Below are positions 52,025-61,022 of a stretch of DNA of 64,000 nt, in pieces; position 1 is the first letter of the stretch, and each line of letters opens with the position of its first letter. The position numbers and the translations under genes were made by a program. A model generated the notes under the pieces. That model worked only from the letters and a program-made list of their open reading frames with translations, was not told the origin of the DNA and did no database searches. The stretch comes from Leifsonia sp. ku-ls (GTDB lineage: Bacteria > Actinomycetota > Actinomycetes > Actinomycetales > Microbacteriaceae): NCBI GenBank assembly GCA_003367665.1, contig QKXI01000001.1, positions 310,001 to 374,000 on the forward strand, read 5' to 3'.

Positions 52025-53779
52025 CTACGACGCGCTGGGTATGAAGGCGCGAAGGTGTTCGCGCAGCGCTTCATCGCACACATAGACGTAGGTTCCGCGG
52101 ATTCCTCTGGTGAGGAGGACGGCGTAGATGTTCTTGACGTATCGTTCGACGTCTTCGTCGGCATAGACGATTCCGCGCATGCGGTTGTTCTCGAAGCCTT
52201 TCTTGTCCCAGTAGTGGGTTCGATCGAACCTGATGGATCCCGTGATCGGATCGAGCCGGAGATCTCGTCCGATGACGACGCCGGCGTAATTGAGGTCGTA
52301 GCCTTGAAGGGTGTGGATCGACCCGACTTCATCGACAGAATGGGCCGAGTTGATCCAGTCCTTGTCCGTTGAATTCCACCGCCACCGACGGCCGTCGATC
52401 TGGATGTCGTAGGGGCGTTCGGCGAGAGGGACGCGCTTCATCCCCTTTTTCTTCGGGTCGGACTTCCACTCCCACGCGTAGCCGGCCGCGAGTCGCGCAA
52501 GCCCGAACTGACGGTCTCGCTTCCGCACGAGGTCTTCCATCGCACCCATGTCGTCGAACAGCAAGAACTCGTACTCGCCCAAGTCGGGTCGTGTGGGGTT
52601 CTCTCCGGACAGCATCTCCCTCACGAAGCCGATGTAGTCGCTTCCGGCCCTGACCCGCATCTGGGTCTTCAGCGGGAAGAAACTGACGTTGGACCGGGCC
52701 TCCTGGATGGTCTTGGCCACCACGTCGGATGAGAGGTCCGCAGGTCGTACGCTCTGCTTCGCGTCCATGAGCAGCACGGTGTGCGAGGCCTGTTTGCGAA
52801 TCCAGTCGAGCTGGGTGTATTCCAGGGAATCCGCGCCGAAGAGCCGCTCGTTGATCGTCCTGAAGGCGGCGTTCAGGGAGCCCGACGACTGGTTCGCCCG
52901 CTGATTCAACCGGTGTGCTTCATCGACCACCAACACGTCGTATGGCTCCTTGGACATTCCGACGTCGTAGGCCGTCACGACCATCGACCGCTCGAGCCCC
53001 ACAGTGCGGTCGAACACTCTCGCGATCGAGCGACGAAGCGACTGCTGGGGCACGACCATGCCGATCCTCAGCCCGCGCAACATTTCCGGGTATCCGCTGG
53101 CGAAGAAGTCCGAGATCGCACTCCCCTGTTCCGCGTCCTCGACTCCCCGCGACGACGCGATGTCGCGGAGAGTCTTCACCAGGGAGATACCGACGATTGT
53201 CTTTCCCGTGCCGGGACCGCCGGACACCACCGTGGTCGTCCGTTTGTCCCGGGCCAACGCTCCGAAGAGCACCTTGAGGATCTCGAGGATGGCCCCTTCC
53301 TGGTCTGGAACAAGCGATTTGAAAGGAGACAGCTTGAAGAACTCGCTGTTCTCGATCGCTGGAAGCGATTGGCGGAACAGTCCTCGCCCGCGAAGCTCGT
53401 CGAAGATCTCGTGGAAGCGCGGTTGAAATGACGCTCGCCCGGCGTACTCCTCGTTCCGATGACCGTCGTTGGCGTTGATGACTCTGAACCGTCCGTCGGA
53501 GTAGAGCCATTGGATCAGGAGCGATTCCAGGTCGTAGCACGCGGACCGATGAAAGGAGTCATCGAGCACGATCCGTGCCACCTTGAGGTGCTCCTTCCTG
53601 GGATCGCGGCGATGCTGCGACATTCGGAGCAGCGCGTTCCCCGTCTCGCCGACGTACACGTCACGATGATCGTTGATGGCGTAGACAGCAGGCCAGTTCC
53701 TCAGCTTTCCCGTCGGGTCGGGATAGTCGGTCAAGCTTGTCCGCGCGAACGCGATCTCGGCTACATCAAAGCCGGTCAT
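52025..53779 (-). CDS. GIY-YIG nuclease - DUF2075 (Schlafen-3-like) helicase fusion
   Basis: This is a 584-residue protein. Residues about 30-115 form a GIY-YIG-type nuclease domain (AVYAIN, then VYVGET with Tyr42, and a possible catalytic Glu85 in CYDLESLLIQ). Residues about 180-560 form a DUF2075/superfamily I-like ATPase with Walker A GGPGTGKT at 187-194, Walker B DVLVVDEAHR at 281-290 and a C-terminal helicase-like block ending VLLTRGIRGTYVYV. It overlaps the MazG-like gene by 14 bases. GC is near 60% in sampled rows against well over 70% around it, suggesting transfer. The domain set is typical of phage-defence or DNA-processing proteins. Target and activity are unknown. Confidence 0.87.
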   Translation of the reverse strand: MTGFDVAEIAFARTSLTDYPDPTGKLRNWPAVYAINDHRDVYVGETGNALLRMSQHRRDPRKEHLKVARIVLDDSFHRSACYDLESLLIQWLYSDGRFRVINANDGHRNEEYAGRASFQPRFHEIFDELRGRGLFRQSLPAIENSEFFKLSPFKSLVPDQEGAILEILKVLFGALARDKRTTTVVSGGPGTGKTIVGISLVKTLRDIASSRGVEDAEQGSAISDFFASGYPEMLRGLRIGMVVPQQSLRRSIARVFDRTVGLERSMVVTAYDVGMSKEPYDVLVVDEAHRLNQRANQSSGSLNAAFRTINERLFGADSLEYTQLDWIRKQASHTVLLMDAKQSVRPADLSSDVVAKTIQEARSNVSFFPLKTQMRVRAGSDYIGFVREMLSGENPTRPDLGEYEFLLFDDMGAMEDLVRKRDRQFGLARLAAGYAWEWKSDPKKKGMKRVPLAERPYDIQIDGRRWRWNSTDKDWINSAHSVDEVGSIHTLQGYDLNYAGVVIGRDLRLDPITGSIRFDRTHYWDKKGFENNRMRGIVYADEDVERYVKNIYAVLLTRGIRGTYVYVCDEALREHLRAFIPSAS

Positions 53780-54086
53780 ACCGAGCGCTTCTCCCGTGCG
53801 CCTTCTCGACGGGGTACTTGGCTCGGGTGATCTCGAGCTTCTCGAGGATGATGTCCTCGGGCTCGACGCCGAGCTGATCGGCCAGCTCGTAGCAGTACGT
53901 CAGCACGTCTGCGAGTTCCAGTCGGACGCGATCCCGGTCGAATTCGGGTGACCATTGGAACTCTTCGAGGAGCTCTCCCGCCTCGATCGCAATCGACTTC
54001 GCGAGGTTCTCCGGCGAGTGAAATTGGGCCCAGTCTCGTTCTGCGATGAAAGCGCGAAGCGCACTCATCGCCCTCTCGTTGGTCAC
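53766..54086 (-). CDS. MazG-like nucleotide pyrophosphohydrolase
   Basis: This is an about 106-residue all-alpha NTP pyrophosphatase. The metal motif EAGE...E (AIEAGELLEEFQW) and ELAD in LELADVLTYCYEL give the E-x2-E / E-x2-D arrangement of the MazG/RS21-C6 family, which removes abnormal or signalling nucleotides. The start is uncertain: the GTG at 54086 sits behind a -10-like TAGTCT and may be leaderless, while an ATG at 54068 would trim six residues. It is first in the operon with the DUF2075 helicase, which begins before this gene ends. A role controlling nucleotide pools or alarm nucleotides during phage infection is inferred. Confidence 0.85.
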   Translation of the reverse strand: MTNERAMSALRAFIAERDWAQFHSPENLAKSIAIEAGELLEEFQWSPEFDRDRVRLELADVLTYCYELADQLGVEPEDIILEKLEITRAKYPVEKAHGRSARYDRL

Positions 54087-54198
54087 GAGATACAGACTAG
54101 TGGGCACCCATCGAGGGATGTCGGAGGCCGTCCGCGGGAGCGCAGAGACCACGCGACATTCGAGGAAGAAGCACCCGAGAATAGGAGCTTCGCTACTG

Positions 54199-54270
54199 CT
54201 GGGGTACCTGGACTCGAACCAAGAACAACTGAACCAGAATCAGCCGTGTTGCCAATTACACCATACCCCA
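54199..54270 (-). tRNA. trnQ: tRNA-Gln (CTG anticodon)
   Basis: This 72-base cloverleaf on the minus strand has acceptor stem TGGGGTA/TACCCCA, D-stem GTGT/ACAC and anticodon stem GCTGA/TCAGT. The anticodon loop is TTCTGGT, giving anticodon CTG. The T-arm is CTTGG-TTCGAGT-CCAGG, with discriminator G. The 3' CCA is not encoded. The lower-GC helicase/MazG module lies directly on its 3' side, the usual integration side. It lies near gltX, as in mycobacteria. Confidence 0.95.
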
Positions 54271-54327
54271 CTGCTCCGAACCGCGGCCCGGGCACGAGAA
54301 ACAACTCTAGCCTACCCGCGGGCCGGA

Positions 54328-55287
54328 CTACAAAACGGCGGCGTCGTCCAGGGCCAGCCCGATCAGGTCGCGGTTGAGGGCCGCCGCGACGGTCGCGCCG
54401 GTGCCCGCGGCGACGATGAGCTGCTGTGGTCCCGGGGCCGTCGTCTCGCCCGCCGCGTACACGCCCGGCAGCGAAGTGCGGCCGTGGCGGTCGGTCACCA
54501 GGTAGCCCTCGTCGTCGCGGTCGAGGTCGAGCGCGTCGGCGAAGGCGAGCGCCGGGGACCACACCGGGCGGAGGAAGCCGCCGGCGCGGTCGATGACCGT
54601 GCCGTCCTCCAGGCGGATGCCGGTCATCACGCCCTTCCCCCCCACCACGTCGTCGATGCGGCGGCGCTCGACGGCGACACCGAGGCGGGCGAGGGCGCGC
54701 TCCTCGTCGTCCGTCACGCTGTCGGCGGCGTTCGTGAAGACGATCAGGTCGTCCGTCCACTGGGTGAGCAGCAGGGCGCGCTCGGCGAGGTCGGCGGTCT
54801 CGCCGATCAGGGCGAGCGGGCGGCCGGCCTCCTCGTAGCCGTCGCACTCCACGCAGCTGTGCAGCTGCGTGCCGTAGTAGGCGCGCAGGCTCGGGATGGC
54901 CGGCATGGTCTCGGTCACGCCGGTCGCGATCACCACGGTCTCGGCGACGACGTCGACGTCCTGGCCGCCGCGCACACCGCGGCCGGTCACCCGGAAGCCC
55001 GAGCCCTCGACCGTCAGCGCGTCGACCTGGGCGAAGACCACGGTCGCGTGCTCGTACGCCTCCACCTCCTCGCGACCCATCCGGCGCAGATCCAGGGGCG
55101 AGACGCCGTCGCGGGTGAGGAAGCCGTGCGCGCGCAGCGTCGCGGCGTGCCGGGGACGGTTGCCGTCCACCACGAGCACGCGCCGGCGGGCCCTGGCCAG
55201 GTTCAGCGCGGTCGACAGTCCGGCCGGGCCGCCCCCGACCACGACCACCTCGTACGACGCGTCCAGCGGTGACGCCACCCCGCTCAC
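54328..55287 (-). CDS. NAD(P)/FAD-dependent oxidoreductase, thioredoxin-reductase-like
   Basis: This 319-residue flavoprotein has the FAD-binding GGGPAG at 18-23, a CVEC pair (Cys145, Cys148) in the thioredoxin reductase active-site position followed by DG, and the C-terminal GVYAAGETTAPGPQQ flavin motif. The second nucleotide-binding GxGxxx region near ALIGETADLAE is degenerate. It could reduce thioredoxin-like or other disulphides, or be one of the single-enzyme relatives. It is last in the gltX-led minus-strand group. Confidence 0.88.
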   Translation of the reverse strand: MSGVASPLDASYEVVVVGGGPAGLSTALNLARARRRVLVVDGNRPRHAATLRAHGFLTRDGVSPLDLRRMGREEVEAYEHATVVFAQVDALTVEGSGFRVTGRGVRGGQDVDVVAETVVIATGVTETMPAIPSLRAYYGTQLHSCVECDGYEEAGRPLALIGETADLAERALLLTQWTDDLIVFTNAADSVTDDEERALARLGVAVERRRIDDVVGGKGVMTGIRLEDGTVIDRAGGFLRPVWSPALAFADALDLDRDDEGYLVTDRHGRTSLPGVYAAGETTAPGPQQLIVAAGTGATVAAALNRDLIGLALDDAAVL

Positions 55288-55292
55288 GGCCG

Positions 55293-56810
55293 CTACCCCA
55301 GGGCCGCCGACAGGCGGTCGAGGCGGGCGATCGTCTCGGCCTTGCCGAGGATCTCCATCGACTCGAACAGCGGGGGCGACACGCGGCGGCCCGACAGGGC
55401 CACGCGGAGCGGGCCGAACGCGACCCGCGGCTTCAGGCCGAGGCCCTCAACCAGCGCGTCACGCAGGGCGGACTCGATCGCGTCATGCGTCCACTCCGAC
55501 TCGGGCACCAGCTCCAGGGCGCCGAGCGCCGCGGCGAGCACCTCGCCCGCGTTCGCCGGCAGGGAGGCGCGCGCGTCGTCCTCGACGACCAGGGAGGCGG
55601 CGTCGGTGAACAGGAAGCCCAGCATCCCGGGCGTCTCGCCCAGCAGCTGCACGCGCTCCTGCACCAGCGGCGCGGCCTTCGCCAGCACCTCGCGCTGCGC
55701 GGCCGTGAGCGGCTCCTCCACGACGCCGGCCGCCGCCAGGTACGGGATGGTGCGCTCAGCGAAGTCGGCCACATCCAGCAGGCGGATGTGGTCGCCGTTG
55801 ATCGACTCGGCCTTCTTCAGGTCGAAGCGGGCCGGGTTCGGGTTGACGTCCTTCACGTCGAACGCGGCCACCATCTCCTCGAGAGAGAAGACGTCGCGGT
55901 CGTGGGTCAGCGACCAGCCCAGCAGGGCCAGGTAGTTCACCAGGCCCTCGGGGATGAAGCCGCGGTCGCGGTGGTGGAACAGGTTCGACTCGGGGTCGCG
56001 CTTCGAGAGCTTCTTGTTGCCTTCGCCCATCACGTACGGGAGGTGGCCGAACCGCGGAACGAACGTGGTCACGCCCGCATCGATCAGCGCATGATAGAGC
56101 GCGATCTGGCGCGGGGTGGACGACAGCAGGTCCTCGCCGCGGAGGACGTGGGTGATGCCCATCAGGGCGTCGTCGACCGGGTTCACGAAGGTGTACAGCG
56201 GGTGGCCGTTCGGGCGGACGACGACGAAGTCGCTGAACGACCCCGCCTTGAAGGTGATCTCGCCGCGCACCAGGTCGTCGAAGCTGAGGTCGTCGTCCGG
56301 CACGCGCAGCCGCAGCGCCGGCTGGCGGCCCTCGGCGCGGTAGGCGGCCTTCTGCTCGTCGGTGAGGTCGCGCTCGAAGTTGTCGTAGCCGAGCTTCGGG
56401 TCGCGGCCGAGCGAGATGTTACGCGCCTCGATCTCCTCCGGCGTCGCGAAGCTCTCGTAGATGTGACCCGACTCTACGAGCCGCGCGATCAGGTCGCGGT
56501 AGATGTCGTAGCGCTGCGACTGGCGGTAGGGGCCGTCGGGGCCGCCGACGTCGATCCCCTCGTCCCAGTCGAGCCGCAGCCAGCGGAGCGCGTCGAGGAT
56601 CATCTCGTAGCTCTCCTCGCTGTCGCGCGCCGCGTCGGTGTCCTCGATGCGGAAGATCAGCTTGCCGCCGGTGTGCCGGGCGTAGGCCCAGTTGAACAGC
56701 GCCGTGCGGATGAGGCCGACGTGGGGCGTTCCGGTCGGGGACGGGCAGAAGCGCACGCGCACATCGGCGCCCGAGGCGGTGGAGAAGGGGTGAGCGATCG
56801 AGTCAGACAT
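55293..56810 (-). CDS. gltX: Glutamyl-tRNA synthetase
   Basis: This 505-residue class I synthetase charges tRNA-Glu (and, in bacteria lacking GlnRS, tRNA-Gln, for later amidation). The HIGH-type motif is SPTGTPHVG near residue 23 and the KMSKS-type motif is KLSKR. The all-helical anticodon-binding C-terminus is complete and length is normal. It is 24 bp after the FAH-family gene and next to tRNA-Gln. Housekeeping gene with strong identity. Confidence 0.98.
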   Translation of the reverse strand: MSDSIAHPFSTASGADVRVRFCPSPTGTPHVGLIRTALFNWAYARHTGGKLIFRIEDTDAARDSEESYEMILDALRWLRLDWDEGIDVGGPDGPYRQSQRYDIYRDLIARLVESGHIYESFATPEEIEARNISLGRDPKLGYDNFERDLTDEQKAAYRAEGRQPALRLRVPDDDLSFDDLVRGEITFKAGSFSDFVVVRPNGHPLYTFVNPVDDALMGITHVLRGEDLLSSTPRQIALYHALIDAGVTTFVPRFGHLPYVMGEGNKKLSKRDPESNLFHHRDRGFIPEGLVNYLALLGWSLTHDRDVFSLEEMVAAFDVKDVNPNPARFDLKKAESINGDHIRLLDVADFAERTIPYLAAAGVVEEPLTAAQREVLAKAAPLVQERVQLLGETPGMLGFLFTDAASLVVEDDARASLPANAGEVLAAALGALELVPESEWTHDAIESALRDALVEGLGLKPRVAFGPLRVALSGRRVSPPLFESMEILGKAETIARLDRLSAALG

Positions 56811-56834
56811 ACATCCCCGATCCTACCGGGGAGG

Positions 56835-57620
56835 CTACTTCGGGGCGCGCACCGGATTGACGAGCGAGCCGACGCCCTCCACCTCGACCTCGACCGTGTC
56901 GCCGGGCTTCATCGGACCGATGCCGGACGGCGTCCCAGTGAGGATGACATCCCCCGGCAGCAGGGTGAAGACGCTGGAGGCGTAGGCGACGATCGACGGG
57001 ATGTCGTGCACCATGTCGGAGATCGGCGCCTCCTGCTTGAGCTCGCCGTTGAGGCGGGTGCGGAGCACGGCGGCGGGCGCGAGCTCGGTCTCGATCACCG
57101 GGCCGAGCGGACAGAAGGTGTCGAAGCCCTTCGCGCGCGTCCACTGGCCGTCCTTCTGCTGCAGGTCACGCGCGGTGACGTCGTTGGCGACGGTGTAGCC
57201 GAAGATGTGGTCGGCGGCATCCTCCGCGCGCACGTTGCGCGCGATCTTGCCGATGACCACGGCGAGCTCGCCCTCGAAGTCGACGCGCTCGGACTGCGGC
57301 GGCACGACGATCGGGTCGCCCAGACCGATCACGGCGGTGTTCGGCTTCAGGAACAGCAGCGGCTCGCCCGGCGCCTCCCCGCCCATCTCGGCCGCGTGCT
57401 CGCGGTAGTTCTTGCCGACGGCGACGACCTTCGACCGCGGGATGACGGGCGCGAGCAGCGCGCCGACCTTCGCCAGAGGGACGCGCTCCCCGGTGGTGTC
57501 GAAGCCGGTGAACATCGGGTCGCCCGCCAGCACGACGAGGGCGTCCTCGTCGACGATGCCGTAGTCGATGGCGGGGGTCGGCTGACCGTCGCGGGTGTGG
57601 CTGAATCGTGCGATCTTCAC
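56835..57620 (-). CDS. FAH-family hydrolase/isomerase beside gltX
   Basis: This 261-residue single-domain protein has the metal-binding pattern of the fumarylacetoacetate hydrolase family ([12 protein letters not shown], then [12 protein letters not shown], later [13 protein letters not shown]). The same kind of gene sits beside gltX in mycobacteria, so it is likely backbone rather than part of the hpa pathway. Its FAH fold and annotation as a hydroxyheptadienedioate isomerase mean a supporting role there cannot be excluded. The GTG at 57620 starts the family N-terminus KIARFSH. Confidence 0.9.
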   Translation of the reverse strand: MKIARFSHTRDGQPTPAIDYGIVDEDALVVLAGDPMFTGFDTTGERVPLAKVGALLAPVIPRSKVVAVGKNYREHAAEMGGEAPGEPLLFLKPNTAVIGLGDPIVVPPQSERVDFEGELAVVIGKIARNVRAEDAADHIFGYTVANDVTARDLQQKDGQWTRAKGFDTFCPLGPVIETELAPAAVLRTRLNGELKQEAPISDMVHDIPSIVAYASSVFTLLPGDVILTGTPSGIGPMKPGDTVEVEVEGVGSLVNPVRAPK

Positions 57621-57630
57621 GGGTTCGAGC

Positions 57631-58107
57631 CTACCGCCGCGCGGGCGGACCGCCGGCGGAGTAGCCCGCGTGCACCTCGGGGTCGAGGCCGTGCGCGGCC
57701 GCGAGCTTCGCCACGAGGGCGGCGAACGTCTCACGCTCCTCCGGGTCGAGCGGCTCCAGGATGTCGGCGTTCTGCCGCTCCGCCGCGGCACGCAGGGCGC
57801 CGAGCGTCTCCCGGCCGGCTTCCGTCACCTCCAGCCGGTGGTTGCGCCGATCCTCCGGGTCGCGGGCCCGCACGACGAGACCCGCCTGCTCCAGAGCGTC
57901 CACGAGAACGACCACCCGGCTCGGAGCCGATCCGAGGCGGGCGGCGAGCGCGCGCTGGCTGAGGCCCGGCTCCCGGACCAGGATGCGCAGCACGCCGGCG
58001 GTCGCGGGCGTGAGGCCGGACGGCTTGATCAGCTCGGCGAAGCGGGCCGACGCGTACGACCCGAGCTGGGAGACGAGGAAGCCGATGCGGACGGGACGGG
58101 CGGTCAC
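57631..58107 (-). CDS. MarR-family regulator
   Basis: This 158-residue winged-helix regulator has the recognition region [22 protein letters not shown] and wing [16 protein letters not shown], flanked by dimerisation helices. It is divergent from the membrane protein gene at 58162; the 54 bp between contain an AT-rich stretch likely to be its operator. It probably represses the following membrane-SDR-membrane operon. The stop lies 10 bp from the FAH gene start. Confidence 0.92.
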   Translation of the reverse strand: MTARPVRIGFLVSQLGSYASARFAELIKPSGLTPATAGVLRILVREPGLSQRALAARLGSAPSRVVVLVDALEQAGLVVRARDPEDRRNHRLEVTEAGRETLGALRAAAERQNADILEPLDPEERETFAALVAKLAAAHGLDPEVHAGYSAGGPPARR

Positions 58108-58125
58108 AGCCCCATCATAGCGCCA

Positions 58126-58160
58126 TTGACAGAACCATTCATAGTATGCATCATTATTGC
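58126..58160 (+). promoter_or_regulatory. AT-rich divergent promoter between MarR gene and membrane protein
   Basis: TTGACA at 58126-58131 with a 17 bp gap to CATCAT, and ATTCATAGTATGCAT in between, give a promoter of low GC in otherwise GC-rich DNA. A 5' leader of a few bases at most is left before the ATG at 58162. MarR binding to the ATGCAT-centred segment is inferred. Confidence 0.45.
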
Positions 58161-58161
58161 C

Positions 58162-58875
58162 ATGACCGAATCTGCTGCCCCGACTCCCTCACGTCGCCCC
58201 GGCGGCCCGCCGCTCGGACCGCTGGCGATCGTGACGCTCTCGCTCACCGTCGCCGCCGTCGCCGTGCTCGTGGCGGGGACGGGATCCGTCCCCGACCCGT
58301 TCGCCGACCCGGCCGCGGTCGCCGCCTGGTACGCGGAGCACACGGTGGCCGTCCGGGTCGGCGCGCTGCTGCAGTTCGGCGCAGCCGTGCCGCTCGGTAT
58401 CCTCGCCGCGTCGGCGTACGCCCGGCAGTTGCGGCTCGGGGTGCGCGTGCCCGGACCGGTCATCGGCCTCTTCGGCGGCATCGCGGCCTCCATCGCCCTG
58501 TCGACCTCGGCCCTGGTCACGTGGTCGCTCACCGGCGCGCTCGGCCCGGGCGCCGACGGGGTCGCCGCCGCGCTGGCGCGCCTGGCCTTCGCGCTCGGCG
58601 GCGTGGGGTACGCCACCGGCCTGGGACTGCTGATGGCCGGCATCGCGGTGCCCGCCTACATTCTGCGCCTCGTGCCCCGTTGGCTCGCCGGAGTGGGATT
58701 GGTGCTGGCCGCCCTCGGCGAGCTGTCGTTCCTGTCGCTCGTGATCGACCCGCTGCAGGCGCTACTGCCGGTGGTCCGCTTCGGCGGAGGCGCGTGGCTG
58801 ATCGCGGCCGCGTTCCTGCTGCCGGTCGCCCGCCCCCGACGCGGCGGCTCCGCCGACGCGAGGGAGGTGCGGTGA
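58162..58875 (+). CDS. Membrane protein, about six helices
   Basis: This 237-residue protein has about six hydrophobic segments, starting LAIVTLSLTVAAVAVLVAG and ending FGGGAWLIAAAFLLPVA. No family is securely recognised. It is controlled, by position, by the divergent MarR gene and its stop codon shares a base with the next gene's ATG (TGATG), so the two are coupled. A role in transport or stress response to a MarR ligand is possible. Confidence 0.7.
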   Translation: MTESAAPTPSRRPGGPPLGPLAIVTLSLTVAAVAVLVAGTGSVPDPFADPAAVAAWYAEHTVAVRVGALLQFGAAVPLGILAASAYARQLRLGVRVPGPVIGLFGGIAASIALSTSALVTWSLTGALGPGADGVAAALARLAFALGGVGYATGLGLLMAGIAVPAYILRLVPRWLAGVGLVLAALGELSFLSLVIDPLQALLPVVRFGGGAWLIAAAFLLPVARPRRGGSADAREVR

Positions 58876-59660
58876 TGTCGACCGCGATCGTGGTGGGAGC
58901 GAACGGAGGCATCGGCGGGGAGGTGGCGCGCCGTCTCGCGGCGACGGTGGACCGGGTGCTGCTCGTGTCCCGTGACGCCGGCCGGCTGGACGTGCTGGCG
59001 CGCGAGCTGCGCGGGACCGGCGACGTCGTGGCCGAGGCGGTGAACGCGGGCGCGCTCGCGACCGAGCTGCGCCGAACCGGCACGGAGGTCGTGGCCGAGG
59101 CATTGGACGCCTCCGTCCCCGGCGCGCTTCAGCGGTTCCTCGACGCCCACGCGCCGGAGGGCATCGATGTGGCCGTCAACAACGCGGGCGTGGCGCACGC
59201 GCCGACTCCGTTCGGCGAGCTTCCCGAGAGCGAGATCCGTCGCGTCCTCGACGTCGACCTCGCCGGGCTGGCGTTCTGTCTGCGCGCGGAACTGGCCGTC
59301 ATGCGGCCCGGCGGCGCGGTGGTGAACGTCGCGTCGACGGCCGGGATCGCCGGCGCGCCGGGCATGGGGGCGTACGCCGCCGCCAAGCACGGCGTCGTCG
59401 GCCTGACCCGAACGGCGGCGCTCGACTACGCGGCGCGCGGCATCCGGGTGAACGCCGTCTGCCCCGGCCCGATCGAGTCCGGCCGGGTCATGGCGCAGCC
59501 GGCGGAGGTGCGCGACAGCATCGGCCGGCACATCCCGATGCAGAGGATGGGGCGCGCCGCCGAAGTCGCGGAGGCGGTCCTCTGGCTGGCCTCCCCCGCC
59601 GCGTCGTTCGTCACCGGGGTCGCGCTCCCCGTGGACGGCGGCAAGACCGCGGCCGTCTGA
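58875..59660 (+). CDS. Short-chain dehydrogenase/reductase with internal duplication
   Basis: This 261-residue SDR has GANGGIGG near residue 8, NNAG near 100, and Tyr-x3-Lys in YAAAKHG, ending SFVTGVALPVDGGKT. It carries an internal tandem duplication: ELRGTGDVVAEAVN (59004-59045) and ELRRTGTEVVAEALD (59064-59108) repeat in the region between beta-strands 2 and 3, 60 bases apart. This lengthens the variable loop without breaking the frame. The substrate is unknown. Confidence 0.88.
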   Translation: MSTAIVVGANGGIGGEVARRLAATVDRVLLVSRDAGRLDVLARELRGTGDVVAEAVNAGALATELRRTGTEVVAEALDASVPGALQRFLDAHAPEGIDVAVNNAGVAHAPTPFGELPESEIRRVLDVDLAGLAFCLRAELAVMRPGGAVVNVASTAGIAGAPGMGAYAAAKHGVVGLTRTAALDYAARGIRVNAVCPGPIESGRVMAQPAEVRDSIGRHIPMQRMGRAAEVAEAVLWLASPAASFVTGVALPVDGGKTAAV

Positions 59661-59671
59661 AAGGACGGGAG

Positions 59672-60031
59672 ATGAACCCTCTGCTCGTGCTGCGCGAGGC
59701 CCTCGTGCTCGTGCACCTCGTCGGATTCGCGCTGCTGCTCGGCGGCTGGACGGTGCAGGCGTTCCGGCGCGACTACACCACGACGACCCTGTTCCGCACG
59801 GGTCTCGGCGTGATGATCGTGTCCGGCCTGCTCCTCGCCATCCCGTTCCCGGCAGGCGTGGACCTCGACTACGTGAAGCTCGCGGTGAAACTGGTCGTCG
59901 CTTTCACCATCGGCGGGATGTTCGGCGTCGTCATCACGCGGGAACGTGCCGGCCGGCCGACCGCCGCGCCGTTCTGGAGCATCGGCGCCCTCGCGCTGCT
60001 CAACGCCGGGATCGCGGTGTTCTGGCACTGA
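59672..60031 (+). CDS. Small membrane protein, three to four helices
   Basis: This 119-residue protein has three or four hydrophobic segments (VLVHLVGFALLLGGWTV, GLGVMIVSGLLLAIPFPAG, LAVKLVVAFTIGGMFGVVI). AAAGGACGGGAG precedes the ATG. It is last in the MarR-controlled operon. No family is recognised. Confidence 0.7.
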   Translation: MNPLLVLREALVLVHLVGFALLLGGWTVQAFRRDYTTTTLFRTGLGVMIVSGLLLAIPFPAGVDLDYVKLAVKLVVAFTIGGMFGVVITRERAGRPTAAPFWSIGALALLNAGIAVFWH

Positions 60032-60036
60032 CAGGC

Positions 60037-60073
60037 GCCGTGTTTCTGCGACGAGGCCGTGGTTCTGCGGCGA
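60037..60073 (+). repeat. Short imperfect direct repeat
   Basis: GCCGTGTTTCTGCGACGA and GCCGTGGTTCTGCGGCGA are 18-base copies starting 19 bp apart, in the 47 bp between convergent genes. It may be a relic of slippage and shows no hairpin. Confidence 0.5.
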
Positions 60074-60078
60074 CGCCG

Positions 60079-60981
60079 TCACTCCCCCGAGCTCAGCGCC
60101 GCCACGATGCGGGCGATCGCCGGGGTCGGGACATGGCGCCGCTCCCCCACGCGCAGCAGCGCGCCCCCGAGCGCGTCGAGCTCGCTCGGCGCCCCGGCGG
60201 CGAGATCCTCCTGCAGCGAGGTGCGCATGCCGCCGGGGACGCTGCGCAGCGCACGGACCAGGTCGAGCTCCGCCACGGGAACGCCCTCGGCCGCCGAGCA
60301 GGCGACGATCTCCGACACCACGGCCTCGGTCAGCTCCGGGTCCTCGCTGAGGGCGGCTCCGGCCGGCTGTCGCCAGTACGACGTCAGCAGGGCGAGCGCG
60401 GCGAGGAGGCGGAACTTGGCCCAGAGGACCTCCGCCTCGGTCCCGCCGGTGCGCACGCTGGGGCCGGCGTCCGCCAGGGCCCGGACGACGGGCGAGTCCG
60501 CCGCGACCTCCGGCGCCTCGATGCGGACGAACGGGCTGCGGTGGTCGATCACCGTGGGCGACGCGCGCAAGGCGGAGACGGCGATGGAGGCGCCGGTGAC
60601 GGACACCCCCGGAAGCGCCGCGCGGAGCGGACCCATGTGCTCGATCCCGTTGAGGAAGGAGACGACCTCCGCGGGGCGCGCTGCCGCGATGCCCGGCAGC
60701 ACGTCCTCGAGCCCGTACGCCTTGGTGGCGAGGATCACGCTCGCTCCGGCCGGCACGTCCGTCTCGGCGCGGAGACGCTGCACGCCGTCGCCGAACTGCG
60801 CGCTCCGCACCTGGAGGCCGTCCCGTCGGAGGGCCTCCACCGTCGCCGGACGCCCCACCGCGACGACCTCGTGGCCCGCCCGCTGCAGCAGCCAGGCGAG
60901 CAGTCCGCCGACGGCGCCGGGTCCGACCACCGCGAACACCGTGTCACCCGTGTCACCACGCGCGTCACCCGTGTCGGTCAC
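60079..60981 (-). CDS. 2-dehydropantoate 2-reductase family protein
   Basis: This 300-residue PanE/ApbA-fold protein has the NADP-binding GPGAVGGLL near residue 20 and the conserved lysine in VLWAKFRLLAALALL. The nearby Asn expected in true ketopantoate reductases is not obvious, so it may reduce another 2-oxo acid. The start is uncertain: several GTG codons in a GTGACACGGGTGAC repeat lead into the first strand TVFAVVGPG. It sits between ilvE and the MarR cluster. Confidence 0.82.
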   Translation of the reverse strand: MTDTGDARGDTGDTVFAVVGPGAVGGLLAWLLQRAGHEVVAVGRPATVEALRRDGLQVRSAQFGDGVQRLRAETDVPAGASVILATKAYGLEDVLPGIAAARPAEVVSFLNGIEHMGPLRAALPGVSVTGASIAVSALRASPTVIDHRSPFVRIEAPEVAADSPVVRALADAGPSVRTGGTEAEVLWAKFRLLAALALLTSYWRQPAGAALSEDPELTEAVVSEIVACSAAEGVPVAELDLVRALRSVPGGMRTSLQEDLAAGAPSELDALGGALLRVGERRHVPTPAIARIVAALSSGE

Positions 60982-61022
60982 CGGTCGCTCCTTCCCTCGC
61001 GCCGCCGGCGCAGGCGTTCCTC

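Noticed and set aside
51950-54330. Integrase gene or att-site duplication marking a classic tRNA-borne element
   Set aside because: No integrase is seen, and no second copy of the tRNA 3' end was found near the left edge of the helicase module. The transfer idea rests only on GC and position.
56835-57620. FAH-family gene beside gltX as the HpaG of the pathway
   Set aside because: Its place beside gltX matches the mycobacterial backbone arrangement, and a FAH domain already sits within the hpa operon. It is kept as a general FAH-family protein.
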